A DNA stretch of 42,075 nucleotides from Alphaproteobacteria bacterium bin52 (GTDB taxonomy: Bacteria > Pseudomonadota > Alphaproteobacteria > Thalassobaculales > Thalassobaculaceae). Of this stretch, positions 1-8,031 are shown piece after piece. The stretch covers positions 1 to 42,075 of the forward strand of contig MPMT01000040.1 of NCBI GenBank assembly GCA_002238645.1, given 5' to 3'. Position 1 is the first letter of the stretch, and each line of letters opens with the position of its first letter. Made by a program: the position numbers and the translations under genes. A model generated the notes under the pieces. The model saw only the letters and a program-made list of their open reading frames with translations. It was not told where the DNA came from and ran no database searches.

Positions 1-2
1 GC

Positions 3-752
3 AAGCGACAGGAACTGCTCAAGGCCACAGAGGCTCTTCTTGAACCCATTGCCGTAGCCACAAGGCGCGAGAAGAACCGTCTCAAGGGAGCCGACAAGAT
101 CGGGGAACGGGTCGGCAAGGTCATCGGAAAGTACAAGATGGCGAAGCACTTCACGTGGTTCATCGACGATGATGGTGTCTTCATATACCAGCGCGACGAA
201 GCCTCCATCGCCGCCGAGGCCAAACTCGACGGCCTCTCCGTGATCCGCACCAGTCTGCCGGCCAGCGACCTCGATGGCCCCGGCACGGTGCGCGCCTACA
301 AGCGGCTCAGCTCCGTGGAACGGGCCTTCCGCAGTCTCAAGACCGTGGATCTCAAGGTCCGTCCCGTCTACCACCGCACCGAACCCCGGGTCCGTGCCCA
401 CGTCTTCCTGTGCATGCTCGCCTACTACGTGGAATGGCACATGCGCCAGAAACTCAAACCCATGCTGTTCGACGACGAGGATGCCGAAGGCGCCGAGGCC
501 CGGCGTCCGTCCGTCGTGGCGCCGGCAAAGCTGTCGAAGAGCGCCCAGGACAAGGCGGCAGAGAAGAGAACGCCCGAGGGCGATCCGGTGCACAGTCTGC
601 GCACTCTCATCGACGATCTCGCCACCATCACCCGCAACACCGTCGCGCCCCAGCTCCCGGGCGCCGAACCCTTCCAGGCCATTGCCCGGCCCACGCCGCT
701 CCAGACGAAAATACTCGACCACCTCGGCGTGCGGCTGCTCCGTTCTCAGTAG
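3..752 (+). CDS. IS4/IS1634-type transposase, C-terminal part
   Basis: The reading frame is open from the left edge, so the N-terminal half lies outside the window; an internal ATG at 138 is unlikely to be the true start. The visible part has the signature around the third catalytic acid of IS4-superfamily DDE transposases: Y-K-R-L-S-S-V-E-R-A-F-R-S-L-K, in which E is followed six residues later by K. Downstream comes the family's helical segment with VFLCMLAYYVEWHMRQKL, then a Lys/Ala-rich linker and a C-terminal tail. A DDE enzyme cuts and rejoins the ends of its own element. The 14 nt between this stop and the next gene's stop must hold or abut the right end of the IS, but the inverted repeat cannot be identified because the left end is outside the window. 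Family assignment to IS1634 is by motif memory. Confidence 0.8.
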   Translation, partial: KRQELLKATEALLEPIAVATRREKNRLKGADKIGERVGKVIGKYKMAKHFTWFIDDDGVFIYQRDEASIAAEAKLDGLSVIRTSLPASDLDGPGTVRAYKRLSSVERAFRSLKTVDLKVRPVYHRTEPRVRAHVFLCMLAYYVEWHMRQKLKPMLFDDEDAEGAEARRPSVVAPAKLSKSAQDKAAEKRTPEGDPVHSLRTLIDDLATITRNTVAPQLPGAEPFQAIARPTPLQTKILDHLGVRLLRSQ

Positions 753-766
753 GCTCCGTGACCCGG

Positions 767-1507
767 TCAGAGGATGTGCTGGCCCCCGGTGACGAAGATC
801 TCGGTCCCGGTAACGTAACCGCTGTCGGGGGAGCAGAGATAGTGAACGGTCGCCGCAACATCCTCCGGCTCGCCAAGGCGATGCAGCGGAATCCTCGGGA
901 TCAGCATGTCGGTTTCCGGAGAGAGCATCGCGGTCCGGATTTCACCTGGCGCCACCGCATTGACCCGGACACCGAGTTCGGCAAACTCGTTGGCAAGCTC
1001 CCGGGTAAGCGCGGAAAGCGCCGCCTTGGAGGTGCTGTAGGCCGATCCGGCGAACGGGTGGACCGCGTGACCGGCGATCGAGGTGATGTTCACCACCGCT
1101 CCCCTGCCCCGGGACAGGGCCGGCGCAAGGCCGCGCGCCAGCCGGAGAGGAACGAAGAAGTTGAGCTCGAAGACCTGTCGCCAGGCGTCAAGGTCACCGT
1201 TCAGGCAGCCGAGTCGCTCCTTGACCGGCGACTTGGGTGACCAGCCGGCGTTGTTGACCAGCGCATGCAGCGGCCGGTCGGCCAGAAGCCCGTTGGCGCG
1301 CTCGAGAAACTTGTCCAGACTTCGGGGGTCTCCGAGGTCGGCAGTGATGTGGTGCGACCAGTTCGGATCGCGCCGGCACTCTTCCGGCGGTTCATCGCGC
1401 GAGCAGGTGATGATGTCCCAGTTGCGTTCGCTGAAGAGTGCGACGGTTGCGTGTCCGATTCCCCGGCTGGCCCCGGTCAGAAGCAGCGTTCGTCGCGAGT
1501 CATCCAT
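767..1507 (-). CDS. SDR-family oxidoreductase
   Basis: A 246-residue classical short-chain dehydrogenase. It has the nucleotide-binding TGASRGIG at residues 11-18, NNAG at about 85-88, catalytic Ser near 143, and Tyr157/Lys161 in S-A-Y-S-T-S-K. The C-terminal GxxIFVTGGQ block is typical of 3-oxoacyl-ACP reductase-like SDRs. Length is normal and no domain is missing. The substrate cannot be told from sequence; the enzyme would reduce a carbonyl or oxidise an alcohol with NAD(P)(H) in the cytoplasm. It stands alone, back to back with the PQQ sugar dehydrogenase gene (70 nt between starts), and its 3' end lies next to the end of the IS to its left. The C-terminus looks complete, so the IS did not cut the gene. 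Confidence 0.85.
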   Translation of the reverse strand: MDDSRRTLLLTGASRGIGHATVALFSERNWDIITCSRDEPPEECRRDPNWSHHITADLGDPRSLDKFLERANGLLADRPLHALVNNAGWSPKSPVKERLGCLNGDLDAWRQVFELNFFVPLRLARGLAPALSRGRGAVVNITSIAGHAVHPFAGSAYSTSKAALSALTRELANEFAELGVRVNAVAPGEIRTAMLSPETDMLIPRIPLHRLGEPEDVAATVHYLCSPDSGYVTGTEIFVTGGQHIL

Positions 1508-1577
1508 GGCAGCACCCCGGCGCGGTGAGGGACCGGACCGTTCCCGTCACGGCACCGGTCCGACAGGAAGCACGATC

Positions 1578-2699
1578 ATGCGAACCGCCATACTCACCGT
1601 TCTCCTTGCGTTTGTCATCTTCGCACCGCCGGTCGATGCGACGGAGGTCTCGACCGAGCACTACCGGGTGAGGGTGGTGACCGTCGCCGACGGGCTTGCC
1701 CATCCGTGGGGCCTCGCCTGGCTGCCGGACGGGCGCATGCTCGTGACCGAGCGCCCTGGCCGCCTGCGGCTGGTCACGCCCGAAGGTGAGGTCTCCGAAC
1801 CGGTCGCGGGCCTGCCGTCCGTCGCCGCCGGCGGTCAGGGCGGACTGCTCGATGTCCTCGTCGACCCGGGCTTCGCGGACTCCGGCATCATCTACTTCAC
1901 CTATTCCGAACGGGATCACGACGGTCGCGGCACCACGGTGGTGCGCGCCGTGCTTGACGGCATGACATTGCGGGACCCCGTGGTCCTGTTCCGTCAGATC
2001 CCGAAGAGCGGCGGCGGCCGGCATTTCGGCTCACGACTGGCGCTGGCGCCGGACGGAACCCTGTTTATCACCATCGGCGACCGCGGCCAGGCGGAACTGG
2101 CGCAGTCGCTCACTGTCAACCGGGGCCAGGTGATCCGTGTGACCACAGACGGAAGGGTGCCCGACGACAACCCGTTCGCCGGCAGGGCCGACACCCGTCC
2201 GGAGATCTGGTCGTACGGCCATCGCAACCCCCAGGGAGCTGCCGTGCACCCTGAAACGGGGCAGCTGTGGATCCACGAGCACGGAGCCCGGGGCGGCGAC
2301 GAAATCAACCTGCCGCTGCCCGGCAGAAACTACGGATGGCCGGAGATCTCCTACGGTACCCACTACGACTGGAGCAAGATCGGCGTTGGACATGCCAGGG
2401 AAGGAATGGAACAGCCGCTTCACTACTGGGACCCGTCGATCGCGCCGTCGGGCATGACCTTCGTGACCGGCACGCCGTTCGGCAAGTGGCGGGGCAACCT
2501 TCTGATCGGCGCGCTGAAGGACCGGATGCTGGTCCGAGTGACGCTCGACGGCGACCACCGGGTGACGGGCGAGGAACACATGCTGGAGGAACTCGGGGAA
2601 CGCGTCCGCGACGTACGCCAGGGCGCCGACGGACATATCTACCTGCTGACCGATTCCCGCAACGGCCGGATCCTGAGGCTGGAACCTGTCACCGACTGA
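1578..2699 (+). CDS. PQQ-dependent aldose sugar dehydrogenase (soluble GdhB/YliI type)
   Basis: The ATG at 1578 gives 373 residues starting with a signal peptide (MRTAILTVLLAFVIFAPPVDA). The longer open frame upstream is antisense to the SDR gene and is not believed. The mature part is the six-bladed beta-propeller of the GSDH family: HPWGLAWLPDGRMLVTERPG near the start, GGRHFGSRLALAPDG with the family His/Arg, GHRNPQG and the HEHGARGGDEIN-GRNYGWP block. In this family PQQ and Ca2+ sit in the propeller and aldose sugars are oxidised to lactones in the periplasm. No PQQ biosynthesis gene is visible here, so the cofactor would come from elsewhere. It is convergent with pdxH, with 12 nt between the stops. 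Confidence 0.88.
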   Translation: MRTAILTVLLAFVIFAPPVDATEVSTEHYRVRVVTVADGLAHPWGLAWLPDGRMLVTERPGRLRLVTPEGEVSEPVAGLPSVAAGGQGGLLDVLVDPGFADSGIIYFTYSERDHDGRGTTVVRAVLDGMTLRDPVVLFRQIPKSGGGRHFGSRLALAPDGTLFITIGDRGQAELAQSLTVNRGQVIRVTTDGRVPDDNPFAGRADTRPEIWSYGHRNPQGAAVHPETGQLWIHEHGARGGDEINLPLPGRNYGWPEISYGTHYDWSKIGVGHAREGMEQPLHYWDPSIAPSGMTFVTGTPFGKWRGNLLIGALKDRMLVRVTLDGDHRVTGEEHMLEELGERVRDVRQGADGHIYLLTDSRNGRILRLEPVTD

Positions 2700-2711
2700 C
2701 GCCGGCGCCGG

Positions 2712-3302
2712 TCACGGATACAGGCGCGCGACCGTCCAGCCGGTCCGGGTGCTCTCGAACCGGAACCGGTCGTGCAACCGGTGATCACCCTGTTGCCAGA
2801 ACTCGATCCGATCGGGCAAGACACGAAACCCGCTCCAGGATTCGGGCCTGGGAATGTCATCGCCCGGGTGCGCGCGCTCAAGCTCCGCAACCGCCTGCAA
2901 CAGCACCTCGCGGCTGGCGAGCGGCTGCGACTGGCGCGATGCCAGCGCACCGATGCGGCTGATCCTGCCACGGCTTGCGAAATAGGCGTCGGCCTCCGCA
3001 TCGGTCACCGATTCAACCGGGCCTTCCACCCGGACCTGGCGTCCCAGCGCCTTCCAGTGAAAGCACAGCGCAGCCTGCGGACTGGCGGCCAGTTCCTCTC
3101 CCTTGCGCGAGTCGAGGTGGGTGTAGAACACGAATCCTCGCCGGTCCGCCCCCTTCACCAGTACCATGCGGACCGACGGACGCCCGTGGCCGTCGGTCGT
3201 CGCAAGCGCCATGGCGTCGGGTTCCGGTTCCCCGGACGCCTGGGCTTCGGCGTACCACCGGTCAAACAGTGCAAAAGGATCGTCAGTGTCCGGCTCGAAC
3301 AT
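2712..3302 (-). CDS. pdxH: Pyridoxamine 5'-phosphate oxidase
   Basis: FMN-dependent oxidase that converts pyridoxine 5'-phosphate or pyridoxamine 5'-phosphate to pyridoxal 5'-phosphate, the last step of vitamin B6 biosynthesis and salvage. The ATG at 3302 ([10 protein letters not shown]) gives 196 residues and has GGAG just upstream; an ATG four codons earlier (3314) is also possible. Diagnostic segments: the FMN-binding [11 protein letters not shown] with [35 protein letters not shown], and the C-terminal block [20 protein letters not shown] ending in RLYP, the invariant PdxH terminus. Length is near the shorter alphaproteobacterial PdxH proteins. It is a single gene, divergent from the lipoprotein gene at 3456. 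Confidence 0.93.
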   Translation of the reverse strand: MFEPDTDDPFALFDRWYAEAQASGEPEPDAMALATTDGHGRPSVRMVLVKGADRRGFVFYTHLDSRKGEELAASPQAALCFHWKALGRQVRVEGPVESVTDAEADAYFASRGRISRIGALASRQSQPLASREVLLQAVAELERAHPGDDIPRPESWSGFRVLPDRIEFWQQGDHRLHDRFRFESTRTGWTVARLYP

Positions 3303-3455
3303 GATGCTCCGCATCCACGGACGACGCGCTGGATCACGCTCGTCCTGTACATCCACCCATCCGGTGCGGTATTGTCACGACGAATTTGGGCCTGTCCAGA
3401 CCAATCGTACAGTCCGGTCCTTGCCGGTACGCCGCCATCACGGGAGACCCTGGTA

Positions 3456-3923
3456 ATGGTTCGTCAATTTGCACTAGTCGCAGCGCTGGTTTTCGGCTTG
3501 GCTGCCTGCCAGACAGGCGGGCCAAAACAGGGAGCCGGAACGCTTCTCGGCGGGATTACCGGAGCGGTCGCCGGTTCCCAGTTCGGGTCGGGAGACGGCC
3601 GGGTCGCCATGGCGGCCGCGGGAGCGCTGCTCGGCGCCCTGATCGGTTCGGAGATCGGCGCCTCGCTTGATCGTGCCGATCGCCTTGCAATGGATCAGGC
3701 AACTCAGTCGGCGCTGGAAAGCCAGCCGTCGGGAACCCAGGTCGGCTGGAGCAACCCGGACTCAGGCAACTTCGGCACCATCGTTCCGGAACCGGCCTTC
3801 CAGGACACGACCGGTCGCTATTGCCGGGAGTTCCAGCAGTCCATCACGGTCGGTGGAAAGAGCGAGTCCGGCTATGGAACCGCCTGCCGTCAGCCGGACG
3901 GCAGCTGGCAGATCGTCAACTAG
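3456..3923 (+). CDS. Glycine-zipper outer-membrane lipoprotein (17-kDa antigen-like)
   Basis: A 155-residue protein starting at the ATG at 3456. The N-terminus is a lipoprotein signal with lipobox L-A-A-C, Cys18 being the predicted lipidation site; Gln at +2 and Thr at +3 predict outer-membrane sorting. Residues of about 25-75 form a glycine-zipper hairpin ([19 protein letters not shown] and [13 protein letters not shown]), as in the Rickettsia 17-kDa surface antigen and related proteins. The C-terminal 70 residues form a small beta domain with two cysteines (YCREF and [10 protein letters not shown]) that could be disulfide-bonded. These proteins are envelope components of poorly defined role. 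The gene stands 41 nt before an NTF2-like gene, possibly co-transcribed. Confidence 0.82.
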   Translation: MVRQFALVAALVFGLAACQTGGPKQGAGTLLGGITGAVAGSQFGSGDGRVAMAAAGALLGALIGSEIGASLDRADRLAMDQATQSALESQPSGTQVGWSNPDSGNFGTIVPEPAFQDTTGRYCREFQQSITVGGKSESGYGTACRQPDGSWQIVN

Positions 3924-3964
3924 GGCACTGCACCTGCCTCGGTTGTCAGGGTGGGAGACAGTCC

Positions 3965-4354
3965 ATGAGCAGGCCGGACCACGAAGGGGATCTGCGCGCC
4001 ATCACCGGTGTGCTCGAGGAGTACTTCGACGGGCTCTACGAAGGCGACCTTGACGCCTTTGCCCGGGTGTTTCACGAGCACGCCCATCTCTATGCGACCG
4101 ACGGCCAGAGCGTGACCGACTGGCCGCGCGCGGAGTACTTCGAACGGATCGCGGCCCGCCCGTCCCCGGCCTCCGAGGGCCTGCCTCGCCATGACCGGAT
4201 CGTGTCCATTCACCGGGCCGGCCCCGACACCGCGCTCGCCACGGTCAACTGCGCCATCCCGCCACGGTACTTCACCGACTACCTGACACTTCTCAGGATC
4301 GGTTCGGACTGGCGCATCATCTCCAAGACGTTTCATACCGACGTTCACGAGTAG
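3965..4354 (+). CDS. NTF2-like (SnoaL/putative lumazine-binding) protein
   Basis: A 129-residue protein. The start at 3965 follows a GGGAGA sequence. The N-terminal helix with V-L-E-E-Y-F-D-G-L-Y-E-G-D-L-D-A-F is followed by a short strand-rich region and ends with DWRIISKTFHTDVHE. This order of elements matches the cone-shaped NTF2-like fold of the Lumazine_bd_2 type. Members bind small hydrophobic ligands or act as isomerases or hydrolases, but no catalytic set can be assigned here. It probably follows the lipoprotein gene in one transcript. A strong hairpin lies 50 nt downstream of its stop. Confidence 0.7.
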   Translation: MSRPDHEGDLRAITGVLEEYFDGLYEGDLDAFARVFHEHAHLYATDGQSVTDWPRAEYFERIAARPSPASEGLPRHDRIVSIHRAGPDTALATVNCAIPPRYFTDYLTLLRIGSDWRIISKTFHTDVHE

Positions 4355-4403
4355 CGGCGGCGCTTGGCCCCGCCGTGCCCTGACAAATGTGCATGGTGTC
4401 GGG

Positions 4404-4433
4404 CTGGGGTACGATCAGTCCATCGTACCCCAG
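4404..4433. repeat. Perfect 12-bp inverted repeat with 6-nt loop
   Basis: Arms 4404-4415 (ctggggtacgat) and 4422-4433 are exact reverse complements, separated by cagtcc. It lies 50 nt after the NTF2-like stop. There is no following T-run on either strand, so it is a poor intrinsic terminator. It could be a processing or stability hairpin, an operator, or a remnant of a mobile-element end, since it sits just outside the island that begins near 4634. Confidence 0.75.
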
Positions 4434-4633
4434 GCAGATCACGCCATCGGAAGTCTCCTGCGTTTGGGTCTGGTCACGGCCGCTGTATTTCGCCTGGGGT
4501 GTGTTCCCGAGGGTGGTGCAGGAGCACAGGCTTCCGACTTCTACCGGCAAGGCGGATGGGACGAAGAAGGCGTGATCGCCTCTCGTCAAGCAACACCCCT
4601 GCCATGTTGACGGAGCGATCGAGCGCGATCGGC

Positions 4634-4653
4634 ACTAGAACATATCCGTTCCT
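4634..4653. repeat. IS1595-type right end (left boundary of the island)
   Basis: The 20 nt actagaacatatccgttcct are the reverse complement, with one mismatch, of 8032-8051, which lies just after the IS1595 transposase at 7273-8016. Here the repeat follows the stop of a transposase C-terminal fragment on the minus strand at 4663. Both copies are therefore right ends of related elements, pointing outward. The flanks immediately outside the two copies do not form an obvious direct repeat. Confidence 0.7.
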
Positions 4654-4662
4654 GATTCCCAC

Positions 4663-4809
4663 TCAAGCTAAGCGCAACTTGAGTAGCCGTTCCGGCATTG
4701 GCGGCGTCCTCAGGGCCACGTAGACCAGTCTGGGGATGATGTCGGGCAGGTCGAAGCGACGATTGAACCGGTACTCGAACTCCGCAAGATAGCGCCGTGC
4801 ATACTTGGT
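4663..4809 (-). pseudogene. IS1595 (ISXO2-like) transposase, C-terminal fragment
   Basis: Read on the minus strand from about 4809 to the TGA at 4663, this frame gives K-Y-A-R-R-Y-L-A-E-F-E-Y-R-F-N-R-R-F-D-L and ends T-P-P-M-P-E-R-L-L-K-L-R-L-A. This is the conserved C-terminus of IS1595-family transposases, and the deleted copy at 7273-8016 ends in a similar block (RYLASFAWRYQL and EPMPYRPL). Only about 48 codons remain; the fragment joins unrelated coding sequence in another frame at about 4810. It is a relic of an insertion or rearrangement that truncated the neighbouring gene. It is slightly closer to the family consensus than the other copy, so the two are probably different elements or have diverged. 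Confidence 0.75.
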
Positions 4810-5252
4810 CGGGAAAAATACGCAGGGATGTGAAGCAGAGGCCTGAAGACGGCCTCGGTCAGACGCAGGTAAGCAGGATGTAGTTCTTGGTCTATGAAGA
4901 TCAGCCGGCCATAGTCATCTTGGACGCAAATTTCTTCGTCGTGCCAGTCTCGGCTACAGATCTCGTCAGCGTGTCGATAGGCGTTGTCGAGGTGGGCTCG
5001 TTGCGAGTGCAGCAGACGTGAGAGCTCTACGTTTCGGGATGCGTACAGCCGCTGAAGGCTGTTCAGGTAGGTCGTGTATGCGTCCGCAGAAAAGAATCGC
5101 TGAGGGCAGGCCTCGAGATATTTCCACAGGGACAGGAAACGCGTTTCTCTGGTGGTGCGCAACGCAGGAAAAGCGTCCATCAACTTCGAGGCCCGTCGGG
5201 CATGGACATCGCGAAGCAGGGGATTGAGTTGATCGAGGGCGGCGGAATTCAC
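4710..5252 (-). CDS. Unknown protein truncated and fused to IS sequence
   Basis: I do not recognise this protein. The open frame runs on the minus strand to a TAG at 4710, but from about 4810 downward it reads IS1595 sequence in a foreign frame, so the native C-terminus is lost. The believable native part is about 148 residues, starting perhaps at the GTG at 5252 (V-N-S-A-A-L-D-Q-L-N-P-L-L). It is rich in helix-forming residues, with segments RFLSLWKYLEACPQRFF, YLNSLQRLYASRNVELSRLL and a His/Asp/Glu-rich stretch (HADEICSRDWHDEEICVQDD). The open frame extends further upstream to a TTG at 5471, but that extension is Pro/Arg-rich and unconvincing. The fragment may be inactive; its composition looks less GC-rich than the flanking core genes. 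Confidence 0.45.
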   Translation of the reverse strand: MNSAALDQLNPLLRDVHARRASKLMDAFPALRTTRETRFLSLWKYLEACPQRFFSADAYTTYLNSLQRLYASRNVELSRLLHSQRAHLDNAYRHADEICSRDWHDEEICVQDDYGRLIFIDQELHPAYLRLTEAVFRPLLHIPAYFSRPSMHGAILRSSSTGSIVASTCPTSSPDWSTWP

Positions 5253-5591
5253 GTGCTTATCGGCAGGATACCGATGGCCGACTGCAGTCGACCGGATGGG
5301 AACAGGATTTGTACACGGGTGTGTCCCTCGATGGGAGGGAGGACGGAAGGCAACCGGGCGGCGGCCCGGTGTCGTGTCCCGTCGTGGCGGACGGGAGCGA
5401 TACGGCGGCGGGCGAGCAAGGATGACAACATCTTTCGGAGGTGGTGATTGCCGGAAGCGCGCGGGCGACAATGTTCAACGTTTGGGCCTGCCATGGTGCG
5501 GATGGGTCGTTCGGAGGAACGCTAAGGGGCGAAGAGGGGTGGAGACTCTCACGGTGAAGCTTGTGGGGTCTGACTGCTATAACATTGCGGC

Positions 5592-6086
5592 TCACAAGAC
5601 GGAATAGGTGCGAAGCCTGGCGCGGATTTCGGCCTGGGGCAGCCGGCGGCGAGGATGTTCGGCGATTTGTTGGAGCCCGACGGTTAAGGCGTTCTGGTCA
5701 AGGATATGATGCTCATGAAGGCGATCGAGGAGCCAAAGGACGCCGTGGCATTTGACAGCCTCCTCGAGCGCCAGGGCGCGCAGCGGGCCGTCTCCGGAGA
5801 GCAGTGTCCATGAGTTGGATTTGGAGAGGGCGAGCGCGAAGCTGTCGGGAAGCGAGAGGCTGCGCCGTGCGCGGCGATACTCGAGAGCGAGCGCGACGGC
5901 GGGACCGTCCAGCTCCTCAACGCGGAGCCCCATTTCGATCAGTGCTGGCCCGCCGTGATTTCTGAGTTCTCGCTCGTAGAGCAAGTCGGGCACGGCGAAC
6001 TCGAACGGCAGACGAAAAACGGGCTCGAGGAACGAACCGCGTTCGAGGTCGATCAGTACCGAGGTGTCGGAGACGAGCACCGGCAT
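5592..6086 (-). CDS. PIN-domain protein paired with HTH-ImmA gene
   Basis: The ATG at 6086 gives 164 residues beginning M-P-V-L-V-S-D-T-S-V-L-I-D-L-E-R-G. S-D-T-S-V-L-I is the first acidic block of PIN nucleases (Asp7). Further acids that fit the PIN site lie in LLYEREL, in SLPDSFALAL and in LLSGDGPLRALA, a normal PIN order. The C-terminal 40 residues form a helix and a basic tail. PIN domains are Mg2+-dependent ribonucleases and are common toxins. The start lies 5 nt after the stop of the HTH-ImmA/IrrE gene on the same strand, so the two are one transcription unit. By analogy with the known ImmA/IrrE plus PIN-like (e.g. DUF4411) pairs, this would be the effector and the upstream protein the regulator. 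It could also be a housekeeping RNase-like protein, but the mobile context favours a toxin-antitoxin-like pair. Confidence 0.75.
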   Translation of the reverse strand: MPVLVSDTSVLIDLERGSFLEPVFRLPFEFAVPDLLYERELRNHGGPALIEMGLRVEELDGPAVALALEYRRARRSLSLPDSFALALSKSNSWTLLSGDGPLRALALEEAVKCHGVLWLLDRLHEHHILDQNALTVGLQQIAEHPRRRLPQAEIRARLRTYSVL

Positions 6087-6091
6087 GGGAA

Positions 6092-7180
6092 TCAGGGGCT
6101 GGCGGAAGCCGCTTCCATGCCGGGCGGCTCGTCCATGAGCTGGATGAGCTCGTGGACCGAGTGTCCGAGTAATTCGGCGGCTCTGGACTCGGAGATGGCG
6201 CCTTCCGCCAAGGCACGGAAGCATAGACGCTCGAAACGCTTGGGCTCTTCGCCCTTCATTGCCCAGGGTTCCCTGTAGGGTGGACTGCGCCAGCCCCGGC
6301 GGTTGAATTCGTTGAACAGCCGCCGGAACAGGGGATTGGCGAAGATCCCCAAGTCCTTGCAGCGGTAGGTGAGGGCCTGCACGCTGACCCCGAAGATCTG
6401 TTTGAGGTCGAACAGCTCGCTCCAGCCGATGGACTTGCGATGCTTGCCGATCTCCGCGCGCAGCGTCTCGGCCGGTATCAGGAAGGCGCCGGCAAAACGG
6501 TGGGCGGCCTTTTCATCATCGAGCTTCTGTGGAACATCCAGGAACATGTGGCCGAGTTCGTGTGCGACCGTGAAGCGCTGGCGCTCCCCCGAGTCCCGTC
6601 GATTGACGACGATGACCGACGCGATGCTTCGGTCTTCACGACGAACCCGGGCCGTAAGACCGTCAATGTTGGTAAGGGACATGGAAAGGACCTTGACGCC
6701 GCGTTCCTCCAGAAGCTCAACGAGATTTGGGATGGGGTCGAGTCCGAGTCCCCAGTGGCCGCGGAGGCCGAGCGCCGCCTGTTCCGCTTCCGCCACGTCG
6801 TGAAGTACGGGCCAGGGGGCGTCGCGCGGCATGTCCCGGGCGACGGTAGGCAGGCAGAGAATTTCCTCGACCGTGAGATAGCGCTCCAGCAGATCGAGCA
6901 CCTTGGCCTCGACCTGTGCTTCTTCCCGTTTGCTCGTCAGACGCTTTCTCCGGAAGTCGACGGCTTCCAGGGCGATCTCGCTGTCGCTTGCCAGGTAATC
7001 GACGGATACGTCGAGAGCGTTCGCGAGGACGATGAGAACGCCGGAGCTCGGCATGGACTCGTCGCGCTCGTACTTGCTGATTGCCTGCGCCGAGACACGG
7101 TTGTCGATTCTGGCTTCGAGATCACGAAGAGAAAGGCCCGCCGCACGGCGTGACACCCTAATACGTTGGCCTATAGACAT
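6092..7180 (-). CDS. XRE-type HTH regulator with ImmA/IrrE metallopeptidase domain
   Basis: The ATG at 7180 (M-S-I-G-Q-R-I-R-V-S) has a clear GGGAGGAG ribosome site 5-12 nt upstream and gives 362 residues; earlier in-frame ATGs are less well placed. Residues of about 4-62 form an XRE helix-turn-helix (RAAGLSLRDLEARID, AQAISKYERDESMPSS, ALDVSVDYL). Residues of about 140-290 form the COG2856 ImmA/IrrE domain with zinc motif HELGH at 207-211 and the downstream Glu-containing helix KAAHRFAGAFLIP. The C-terminal 100 residues carry a second helical region. ImmA-type proteases cleave partner repressors; fused HTH-ImmA proteins are typical regulators or antitoxin-like partners. It is the first gene of a two-gene unit with the PIN gene, and diverges from the transposase relic at 7273. 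Confidence 0.85.
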   Translation of the reverse strand: MSIGQRIRVSRRAAGLSLRDLEARIDNRVSAQAISKYERDESMPSSGVLIVLANALDVSVDYLASDSEIALEAVDFRRKRLTSKREEAQVEAKVLDLLERYLTVEEILCLPTVARDMPRDAPWPVLHDVAEAEQAALGLRGHWGLGLDPIPNLVELLEERGVKVLSMSLTNIDGLTARVRREDRSIASVIVVNRRDSGERQRFTVAHELGHMFLDVPQKLDDEKAAHRFAGAFLIPAETLRAEIGKHRKSIGWSELFDLKQIFGVSVQALTYRCKDLGIFANPLFRRLFNEFNRRGWRSPPYREPWAMKGEEPKRFERLCFRALAEGAISESRAAELLGHSVHELIQLMDEPPGMEAASASP

Positions 7181-7272
7181 TTTCTCCTCCCTCTCACGAG
7201 TTGACATTTTCCATGAATTCTTGAGAGTTGTCAAATCAAGGGCTTGAAAAGGGTTGGAGCCGTTCCCATGTC

Positions 7273-8016
7273 ATGGAGCGAACCTGTGCTTTGTGTACCG
7301 AGGAGAAGTGCCGCGCGGCGCTGCTCCGGTTGCGCTGGCCGGACGGCTTGGTCTGCCCCTGCTGCGGCCATCGCGGGCATTGCGTGCTGGCGGGGCGCGG
7401 GCTCTATCAATTCAACCGGTGCAAGAGGCAGACATCGCCCACGGCGGGCACGATCTTCCAAGCGACCAAGCTGGCGCTAACACTCTGGTTCGCCGCCATC
7501 CTCCTGATCGTGACGGCGAAGAACGGCATCTCGTCGGTGGAACTCGGCCGCCGTCTCGGGATCAAGCAACCGACGGCCTGGGCCGTGAAGCACAAGATCA
7601 TGGCGGTCATGGCGCGGCGCGAAGGGGAGACGGCGCTTACGGGGCGGGTCGAGATGGACGACGCCTATCTCGGCGGGGCGCGCTCCGGCAGCAAGCGGGG
7701 CCGCGGCGCGGCGGTTGTGACGGATTGGCTGGGCTGCTGGAGCGCACTCGACGAGATCGCCTGCAGCCATCAGGCAATCCGCACCGAGTCGGGCCGACAG
7801 GCGGCCCGCAGGGCGCCGTTCAAATGGGTGAACACGACGCTCGGCAACATCAAGTGCGCGATCACCGGGACCTATCGCAAGCTCGGCCCCGATCACGCCG
7901 AGCGCTACCTCGCCAGTTTCGCCTGGCGCTATCAACTCAAGACAATGATCCCGCGTTTCGTCCATAGCGCCGCACGCACCGAGCCCATGCCCTATCGCCC
8001 CCTCATCGCCCGATGA
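7273..8016 (+). pseudogene. IS1595 (ISXO2-like) transposase with internal deletion
   Basis: An open frame of 247 residues from the ATG at 7273 (M-E-R-T-C-A-L-C). It has the N-terminal zinc-ribbon region (CPCCGHRGHCV, but YQFNRCKRQ where the family usually has a C-x-x-C pair), the SPTAGTIFQATKL helix and the first catalytic Asp in VEMDDAYLGG. The second Asp block, VVTDWLGCW, follows after about 20 residues. In intact family members about 40 more residues lie between RGRGAA and that block. The later FKWVNTTLGNIK and RYLASFAWRYQL blocks are present. The frame is intact but the catalytic core is shortened, so it is probably inactive. The right end lies at 8032-8051. A left end is not clear; a GCCGTTCC near 7259 resembles the TCCGTTCC of the right end. 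Confidence 0.75.
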
Positions 8017-8031
8017 CTTTCAGGGATAAGT

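Noticed and set aside
4387..4610. Short plus-strand frames over the hairpin at 4404-4433
   Set aside because: They are 62-73 codons, include the inverted repeat itself and match nothing I recognise.
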